Source: Planctomycetota bacterium (lineage in GTDB: Bacteria > JAJVIF01 > JAPKYR01). Taken from it: DNA of 12,568 bases. Both the position numbers and the translations under genes were made by a program. This document shows, in pieces, positions 7,608 through 12,568 of this stretch. Position 1 is the first letter of the stretch. Each line of letters begins with the position of its first letter. The stretch covers positions 1 through 12,568 of the forward strand of contig DAOVJF010000023.1 in assembly GCA_030673355.1 (NCBI GenBank), read 5' to 3'. The notes under the pieces are model-generated. The model searched no databases, was not told where the DNA came from, and saw only the letters and a program-made list of their open reading frames with translations.

Positions 7608-9353
7608 TTATTCAAGACCATAGTCCGTTAAATGACCGTCGCTATCCGCGTCATCCACTGCTATGGGATCATTGTTTAACATTCCACTCAGTGCGAGGTA
7701 CGGGTTTACAATTCCCGATCCTAATTCACCGATGTAACCCGGGTTATTTTCATAAACGTCATTGGTATACATTGTCAGAATCTGCACGCACTGCTCGTTG
7801 GTTAAATTCGTATTCGCCGAAAAGAGTAACGCTGCGCATCCCGACACGAGCGGTGTCGCCATACTGGTGCCGGATAGAAACGCGTAACTGTCATCAAAAT
7901 ATGTCGCGTAAATCCCGGTACCGTAGGCTGAAATATCAACCCATCCGCCGTAATTTGAAAAACTTGCTTTATCACCGCTCTTGTTTATCGCTGCGACCGC
8001 GACAACATGGTTATGGGCTGCAGGATAATAAGGCATATTCGTATTTGAATTCGCAGCGGCCGCTATAAGAACCTTGCCTCGTAACCAGGCCCCATCGATC
8101 GCGTTCTGGAGCAGGCTGGACTCGTAGGTCGTGCCTATCGACATGCTGATTACCTTGACTTCCGATATGTTAGTGGCGTAATCGACAGCATCAATAATCG
8201 CCGAGAAAGTCGCTCCGGTGTCTCCATTGGTTGGGAAAATCCTCAGGGGAAGGATAGTAACATCATATGCGATCCCCAATGCGCCGATTCCGTTATTCGC
8301 CTCAGCCGCGATAATACCCGCTACGTGTGTTCCGTGGCCGACGTTCTGATCGGGCACGCCATCGCTGTTGTTATCGACACCGTCGCCCGGTGTTTCTCCA
8401 CCAAGACCGTCGCCGCCAGAAATGAAATCCATGCCGGGAACAACATTGGCATCAAGTTCCGGATGGTCTCTATCGACACCGGTATCGATCACAGCTACCC
8501 AGACATCCGGTGTTCCGGTTTCAATTCCCCATGCGAGTTCCGCATCGATCTTGGGAAATTCATGTTTCAAATCATAGTCAGGGTCATTCGGCAGGATTGC
8601 CGTGTACGCGAAATAGTTAGGTTCAACTATCTCAACCATCGGATCATCCGCTATTTCCCGCATGGCCGCGGCAAGGTCCACATCGGGATCCATCTTCATT
8701 CTGAAAATCGGTTCATTCCTGGAAATTCGTTCGAGGACACGGTAATCCTGGCCGGTCCTGAGATTGAGTATGCCTGTCAGGGGCGCATCGTCGATAAGTT
8801 TCACGAGCAACTCACCCGCTACCGCCGGAGCCGTGTACCCGGTCCGGGCATCTGTAAACATTATTTCGTGTACAGGTTCATCGGGAAGGACACTAAATTC
8901 ATAAGGATTGTATGAAACGATGACCACCATTCCGAACGTCTCGTCGATCCCTGCGTAAATCGGTTCAAATACCAGTTGTACACTTCCCTCAGTCCGTGGC
9001 GCCACCCATTCGTATAAACCATTACTGGATATAATCTCCATCCCGACGTTATTACCGTCAATAACCCAGGAACCACCCGTGCAGATGGCTCTGAAGCTTA
9101 CATCGGAAACCTCCGGAGCGAGTGCAAGAGTAATAAGATGAGCAGATCCGGGGATTACCGAAGCTAAGGTTGTGCCCGTTTCTATAATAGTACCGTCAAG
9201 TCCAACATTACCGGTGTTGAGGTCGAGGTTACTATAACCGGAATCCATGTCCGGAACCAGATTATTGTTAACCGGGTCTGAACCTCCACAGGCCGTCAAA
9301 GAAGAAAGCAGGAGGGCAAAAGATAATATAAATGTAATGCGCAATAATTTCAT
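7608..9353 (-). CDS. Subtilisin-family (S8) serine protease lipoprotein
   Basis: The 581-aa protein (from ATG 9353) has a lipoprotein signal with lipobox LTAC, lipidated Cys22. Residues about 40-150 form an unassigned beta-rich domain. Residues 160-275 look like a fervidolysin-type prodomain (ELLVKL, then VEIVEPNYFAY and ILPNDPDY). The catalytic domain carries the full triad: Asp290 in VIDTG, His340 in GHGTHVAG, Ser497 in LSGTSMATP. Asn435 in AAAANSN fits the oxyanion hole. An Asp/Asn-rich insert (GDGVDNNSDGVPD, 324-336) between Asp and His may bind calcium. The acidic tail (DDADSDGHLTD, 567-577) is unexplained. The frame extends upstream to an ATG at 9383, but AGAGGTG (9367-9361) lies 7 nt before the ATG at 9353 and the signal peptide begins there. 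Likely acts outside the inner membrane, with autoprocessing of the prodomain expected. It heads an operon with the small lipoprotein gene. Confidence 0.93.
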   Translation of the reverse strand: MKLLRITFILSFALLLSSLTACGGSDPVNNNLVPDMDSGYSNLDLNTGNVGLDGTIIETGTTLASVIPGSAHLITLALAPEVSDVSFRAICTGGSWVIDGNNVGMEIISSNGLYEWVAPRTEGSVQLVFEPIYAGIDETFGMVVIVSYNPYEFSVLPDEPVHEIMFTDARTGYTAPAVAGELLVKLIDDAPLTGILNLRTGQDYRVLERISRNEPIFRMKMDPDVDLAAAMREIADDPMVEIVEPNYFAYTAILPNDPDYDLKHEFPKIDAELAWGIETGTPDVWVAVIDTGVDRDHPELDANVVPGMDFISGGDGLGGETPGDGVDNNSDGVPDQNVGHGTHVAGIIAAEANNGIGALGIAYDVTILPLRIFPTNGDTGATFSAIIDAVDYATNISEVKVISMSIGTTYESSLLQNAIDGAWLRGKVLIAAAANSNTNMPYYPAAHNHVVAVAAINKSGDKASFSNYGGWVDISAYGTGIYATYFDDSYAFLSGTSMATPLVSGCAALLFSANTNLTNEQCVQILTMYTNDVYENNPGYIGELGSGIVNPYLALSGMLNNDPIAVDDADSDGHLTDYGLE

Positions 9354-9360
9354 ATATAAA

Positions 9361-9367
9361 CACCTCT
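9361..9367 (-). promoter_or_regulatory. Ribosome binding site that decides the start of the S8 protease
   Basis: AGAGGTG on the minus strand (9367-9361), 7 nt before ATG 9353. The alternative in-frame ATG at 9383 has no purine-rich site upstream and would put ten extra residues before the lipoprotein signal. Confidence 0.7.
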
Positions 9368-9426
9368 GAAAAATGGCGATCATTCTAACTGTGTGCAGTT
9401 ATCGTGCCATATATCATCTTATAGCA

Positions 9427-9455
9427 ATTATAACCAAAAACTCTGTATCCTTCTA
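9427..9455 (-). promoter_or_regulatory. Putative promoter for the S8 protease unit
   Basis: A perfect TATAAT at 9432-9427 on the minus strand has only a weak -35 (TAGAAG at 9455-9450, 3 of 6) at 17 bp spacing. Transcription would start near 9420, giving a leader of about 67 nt. The poor -35 suggests an activator or an alternative sigma factor, or that the match is chance. Confidence 0.4.
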
Positions 9456-9487
9456 TTAATGGGGCATTGCGAACGGCCTATATCACT

Positions 9488-9496
9488 TGATTAATC
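9488..9496. repeat. TGATTAATC repeat, copy 1
   Basis: A 9-bp sequence centred on the palindrome GATTAATC. It recurs at 9761-9769 in the same gap between divergent genes. This copy overlaps the stop codon of the small minus ORF at 9491. It could be an operator half of a pair or the edge of an inserted segment. Confidence 0.35.
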
Positions 9497-9754
9497 CAAA
9501 TCCGCCCACAATGTCGACGGAATGTCCGAAACGGACATTTTGACCGCACAATCTGTCGTCACGACTACCCATTTTTCCGCGGGTATTGATCTTAAAACAC
9601 ACTGGCTGTATTTAATTAACCTGTATCCAGGTATATAATCTTCCGCATGCGCAACCTGACTGGCGTTATCCACATCCCATTGAATGTATGGTAAATTCTT
9701 TAATGAACCGAAGGCCATAAGACAGGTGTGTACAGTGAACTTCCATGAGATCAT
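9491..9754 (-). CDS. Doubtful 87-aa hypothetical protein
   Basis: The frame starts with ATG directly after an in-frame stop and encodes 87 residues with reasonable composition (for example IQWDVDNASQVAHAEDYIPGYR and KWVVVTTDCAVKM). There is no signal peptide, membrane segment or recognisable motif. No Shine-Dalgarno sequence precedes the ATG: the bases upstream are T-rich. A hairpin near its 3' end (9521-9539) lies inside the frame. It fills about half of the 534-bp gap between the divergent S8 protease and large membrane protein genes. It may be a true small gene, a remnant, or chance in regulatory DNA, and chance seems a little more likely. Confidence 0.25.
   Translation of the reverse strand: MISWKFTVHTCLMAFGSLKNLPYIQWDVDNASQVAHAEDYIPGYRLIKYSQCVLRSIPAEKWVVVTTDCAVKMSVSDIPSTLWADLD
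9521..9539. other. Small perfect hairpin AATGTCCG / CGGACATT
   Basis: An 8-bp perfect inverted repeat (9521-9528 with 9532-9539) with a 3-nt AAA loop in the divergent gap. Only a short TTTT overlaps its 3' arm on the plus strand, so it is not a convincing terminator. It could be a protein-binding dyad. Confidence 0.35.
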
Positions 9755-9760
9755 TCAGTC

Positions 9761-9770
9761 TGATTAATCA
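9761..9770. repeat. TGATTAATCA perfect palindrome, copy 2
   Basis: A 10-bp perfect palindrome sharing TGATTAATC with 9488-9496. It lies 6 nt upstream of the ATG of the doubtful minus ORF and about 120 nt upstream of the large plus-strand gene. Position and symmetry would suit a binding site for a dimeric regulator. Confidence 0.35.
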
Positions 9771-9887
9771 AAAGGAGCTTGCGGAAAAAAAATAGTATTA
9801 TTCGGCTGGATACTCACCAATCCGCATTAGGTAAGAAACTTGAGAATTCATGAACGATATCCAAACTCCAAATGGATCCCCGTATTC

Positions 9888-12568
9888 ATGAAATTAGCGG
9901 GAATTATTTTCCTTGCGGTATATTTATTGTATTTCCCGGTATTCGCGCAGGATGGCATTAACCTGTACGGGAGTAACGAAGTCGAGGTTGAACCGTCCGA
10001 ACTCGGACAGGTGCTTGAGGAAAGGATAGAGGATGAAGAGGAAATTCTTGCCGGGCAGACCGCGGAAGGCCTGACAATGCAGGTCCGTCTGGGTTTCGGC
10101 AGGTATATCAGGCGCGGCCAGTATTTTCCGGTCACCGTAACAATTGAAAACACAGGGCGGTCCAGAACCGGCGAAATAAGAATAATCAGCCAGGACCCAC
10201 TCGAACCCCTGACTGCGGTTTTCAAGGCTGAATGCAATATACCCACAAACTCGAGGAAAACTTACTACCTCTACCCGTATGTATTTAATCCCGACCCATC
10301 GCCCTCGATCTATATCCAGTACGTCGAGAAAATCCCGGTATTGACCGAAACTCTCGATCTCGTAATGCTCAATGACGAGGAGAATCTATGGATGGAGGTA
10401 GCCGATGAGGGAGCGTCGTTTACATTTATGGCAAATTCGATACTCCCAAACGGGTCATCATTTTCAGATATTTCGCAACTCGTTGCCGAAGAGCCGGTGT
10501 CTTACTCATATGGTTCCTATGGTTCACAACCTTCAAGCGGCGATGAAGCGAAAATTGATTACCAGGAAATTAATCCTGTGACCGGGTGGCTTCGTTCAGG
10601 AAACCTGCCCGACCGTGCCGAGGGTTACAAGAGTATCGATGGATTGATCCTGAATACGCGCAGGCTTTATGAATTGACCGAAGACCAGATGGTCGCGTTG
10701 ATGGAGTGGATAGCAGGCGGTGGAAATATGATCGCCTGGCTGGGAGATGATCCCACACGATACCAGGGGTCTTTTCTTACCGGTGCGGTTGATGGTGGCG
10801 ACTGGGTCGGGCCATCGGTAATTACAGAACCGGTTGTCAGGACAACGCTGACATCGTTAACCGCGATACCCGGGCTGACCGGTAATCGGACAGTCCTTGG
10901 AAATTTCCCTGTTACTTACGCACCTCAGGACTCCGCAAGAACGCTCCTTAAAGAAGGCGACATACCTGTTCTGCAGCATCTGAGTTTCGGACGCGGTGAC
11001 ATCCTGCTTTCCGGTCTGGATCTCGCCGCGCTGAAAAATGTAAACCCGGACGGACTCGACAGGTACATGTCATTCCTGATGGGTTACCTGATGTCGCAGG
11101 ATGACAGGCCCTCCTACATCATAAGAAACCACCCTGATTATTATACTTTCGGCATGCGAGGTGGATTCTCCGGTCCCGATGACGACCAGCAAAAATTTGT
11201 CACGCGGTCATTTTATAATGTCCTTCAGAACCTCGATAACACGATCCAGACCGATAATCTAACTGCCCTGCCCTCATTAAAAGCCATAACACTTTTCTTG
11301 ATTGGCTACATATTCATCGTCGGCCCGATCAATTATTTCATCCTTCTGAAAATGCGTCGACGTGAATGGCTGTGGTATACGATACCGCTGATTGTGACTG
11401 TCTTTATTCTCGGATCCTATTCCTGGGCATTGCAGACCAAGGGTTCAAAACTGCTACTGACACGTGTCAATGTAATCGATGCCTACCCGGAGCATGGACT
11501 TGCCCTGCAATCGAGTTATTTCGGTTTATTCAGACCCGCGGCCCGTTGTTATGATGTAAAACTTGCCGGAGAACAGGACCTGATCCGCGAACTCGAGATT
11601 CCTAACCCATCTCCAACAATGTATGGGATGTCAGCAGACGATCAAGGTTCAGACGATCCGTTGACACTCATACAGGATGGGGAAGGAAACACAGCTTATG
11701 CCGATAACGCATATATCCGTATCTGGTCGGAGGTTCACTTTGAAACCGAGGGGGCAATTAATAATCCGGGATTCGTTGCCGCGGACGATGTGTCGCTTGT
11801 GAATAATCACCTCCGGGGAACGCTCGATGTCTCACTGGATATTGAACTTGAACATCCCTTCCTTTTCTACTACACGCGCGGCGGATTTTCCACGCAACCG
11901 CTCAGCCAGGACGGGGACCCGGTTCTGAGCCACGGTAATTTCGCTTTCGACCTTTTCCTCGACATACCATCGGCAGACCCCGATAACGGTGTAGCCCACG
12001 ATCTTGGGTTGTCGCCAAAGGAAAATGAACTCAGGAATGTGGCCATTGATATTTTGAGAGCACGACGGCACCAGAACACTCCCATGGATGAAATAATACT
12101 GGCGGGATTCATATCCGGAGTGGCAGCGAGGCCATTGGAGTCACCAAGGGTGAGGTCTGTCAGGGAACAGACTCTCGTCCTGTACCATATTCCACTTGAT
12201 GATGTCAGTGGGCCGTTCAATGTCGACGATGCCACAGGTCACATTCTCGGCCTCCGTGCGACTAACATGGAAATCGAACGGAACGTCGATTTCCTCCTGG
12301 AAGACGGCGAGATGATCTATTCAGTCACGTTCCCACCGATAAATAATCTGACTGATATGCCAGGATTATTAAAGCTCACTGTGGAAGTCGGCAGATCCGG
12401 TGGTCGATTCATTTTCACCGCGTTCGACCATCAACAGAACCAATGGGTTTCACTCCCCGAGTGGAACACGTCAGGTTATAATATTACTCTCAGCCTTAAT
12501 AATATATCCCGGTTCATAGCCGATGATGGAAGAACCCTCTTATTGAAGATCGAGGGAAATCCGGAGAA
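9888..12568 (+). CDS. Large membrane-anchored protein with extracytoplasmic beta and GATase-like domains (partial, 3' end outside window)
   Basis: The frame stays open from ATG 9888 to the edge (893 codons). A type I signal peptide is evident (MKLAG, hydrophobic core, VFAQ with cleavage after Ala21). A beta-sandwich-like segment at about 60-110 contains RRGQYFPVTVTIENTG. Residues about 245-295 (YKSIDGLILN, then EWIAGGGNMIAW) resemble the glutamine-amidotransferase-like fold, without a visible catalytic Cys. Two membrane helices lie at about 466-487 and 495-515, joined by the short basic loop KMRRREW and containing IVGPINYFIL. A long extracytoplasmic C-terminal region follows. This VGPxNY plus basic-loop layout is known to me from large uncharacterised membrane proteins, often beside ABC-transporter or MoxR/DUF58 genes; that link is from memory. 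An in-frame TTG at 9840 with AGGTAAG (9829-9835) has the better Shine-Dalgarno and would add 16 residues. ATG 9888 is chosen for its compact signal peptide. Confidence 0.8.
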   Translation, partial: MKLAGIIFLAVYLLYFPVFAQDGINLYGSNEVEVEPSELGQVLEERIEDEEEILAGQTAEGLTMQVRLGFGRYIRRGQYFPVTVTIENTGRSRTGEIRIISQDPLEPLTAVFKAECNIPTNSRKTYYLYPYVFNPDPSPSIYIQYVEKIPVLTETLDLVMLNDEENLWMEVADEGASFTFMANSILPNGSSFSDISQLVAEEPVSYSYGSYGSQPSSGDEAKIDYQEINPVTGWLRSGNLPDRAEGYKSIDGLILNTRRLYELTEDQMVALMEWIAGGGNMIAWLGDDPTRYQGSFLTGAVDGGDWVGPSVITEPVVRTTLTSLTAIPGLTGNRTVLGNFPVTYAPQDSARTLLKEGDIPVLQHLSFGRGDILLSGLDLAALKNVNPDGLDRYMSFLMGYLMSQDDRPSYIIRNHPDYYTFGMRGGFSGPDDDQQKFVTRSFYNVLQNLDNTIQTDNLTALPSLKAITLFLIGYIFIVGPINYFILLKMRRREWLWYTIPLIVTVFILGSYSWALQTKGSKLLLTRVNVIDAYPEHGLALQSSYFGLFRPAARCYDVKLAGEQDLIRELEIPNPSPTMYGMSADDQGSDDPLTLIQDGEGNTAYADNAYIRIWSEVHFETEGAINNPGFVAADDVSLVNNHLRGTLDVSLDIELEHPFLFYYTRGGFSTQPLSQDGDPVLSHGNFAFDLFLDIPSADPDNGVAHDLGLSPKENELRNVAIDILRARRHQNTPMDEIILAGFISGVAARPLESPRVRSVREQTLVLYHIPLDDVSGPFNVDDATGHILGLRATNMEIERNVDFLLEDGEMIYSVTFPPINNLTDMPGLLKLTVEVGRSGGRFIFTAFDHQQNQWVSLPEWNTSGYNITLSLNNISRFIADDGRTLLLKIEGNPE

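Noticed and set aside
8325..8915. 196-codon plus-strand open frame antisense to the S8 protease
   Set aside because: It covers the catalytic Asp/His region of a protease with an intact triad and shows no domain or signal of its own. It is an antisense shadow.
9353..9383. Upstream ATG at 9383 as the start of the S8 protease
   Set aside because: It has no ribosome binding site and would add a Cys-containing extension before the lipoprotein signal. ATG 9353 has both a good site and the signal peptide start.
9796..9801. TATTAT as a -10 box for the large plus-strand gene
   Set aside because: No acceptable -35 sequence is found 16-18 bp upstream, so I did not call a promoter for this gene.
9848..10246. 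132-codon minus-strand frame opposite the start of the large membrane protein
   Set aside because: The plus strand gives a signal peptide and a frame open for 893 codons. The minus frame is Ser/Arg/Pro-rich and without motifs.

Overview
The window reads as chromosomal DNA of moderate GC content from a Gram-negative-type bacterium that uses the standard code (TGA, TAA and TAG all act as stops). Three of the complete genes start with a type II (lipoprotein) signal peptide or a close variant. One complete gene and the large partial gene at the right edge have a type I signal peptide. One is a polytopic membrane enzyme. I see no phage, integrase, plasmid, CRISPR, tRNA or rRNA signal. I cannot name the lineage. 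The mix of large modular lipoproteins of unknown role suggests an uncultivated group, which is inference only.

Layout: (1) Positions 1-180 hold the 3' end of an unidentified + strand gene, followed at once by a terminator-like hairpin. (2) A GT-C type membrane glycosyltransferase lies at 299-2020 (+) with its own good promoter. (3) The convergent gap 2021-2216 carries a minus-strand terminator and a nested palindromic element of about 119 bp that abuts the stop codon of the next gene. (4) One minus-strand unit runs 6683->2217. It encodes a 1268-aa modular lipoprotein with five Cys-paired Ig-like repeats, a fibronectin III-like segment and a C-terminal HELGH metallopeptidase-like domain, then a small secreted HEAT-repeat protein. 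A consensus-like promoter precedes it. (5) A second minus-strand unit runs 9353->6964. It encodes a subtilisin-type (S8) lipoprotein protease and a small lipoprotein of unknown function, and ends in a clear intrinsic terminator. (6) The gap at 9354-9887 is mostly non-coding. It holds the protease promoter, a weak 87-codon minus ORF bracketed by two TGATTAATC copies, and a small hairpin. (7) From 9888 (or a TTG at 9840) to the right edge runs a large + strand membrane-anchored protein, open at the window end.

The central theme is a pair of adjacent operons on the same strand, each led by a predicted surface lipoprotein of a different protease class (zinc metallopeptidase-like and serine). Each is followed by a small exported protein of unknown role. 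Together they could form an extracellular proteolysis or surface-processing locus, but the sequence does not prove that they work together.
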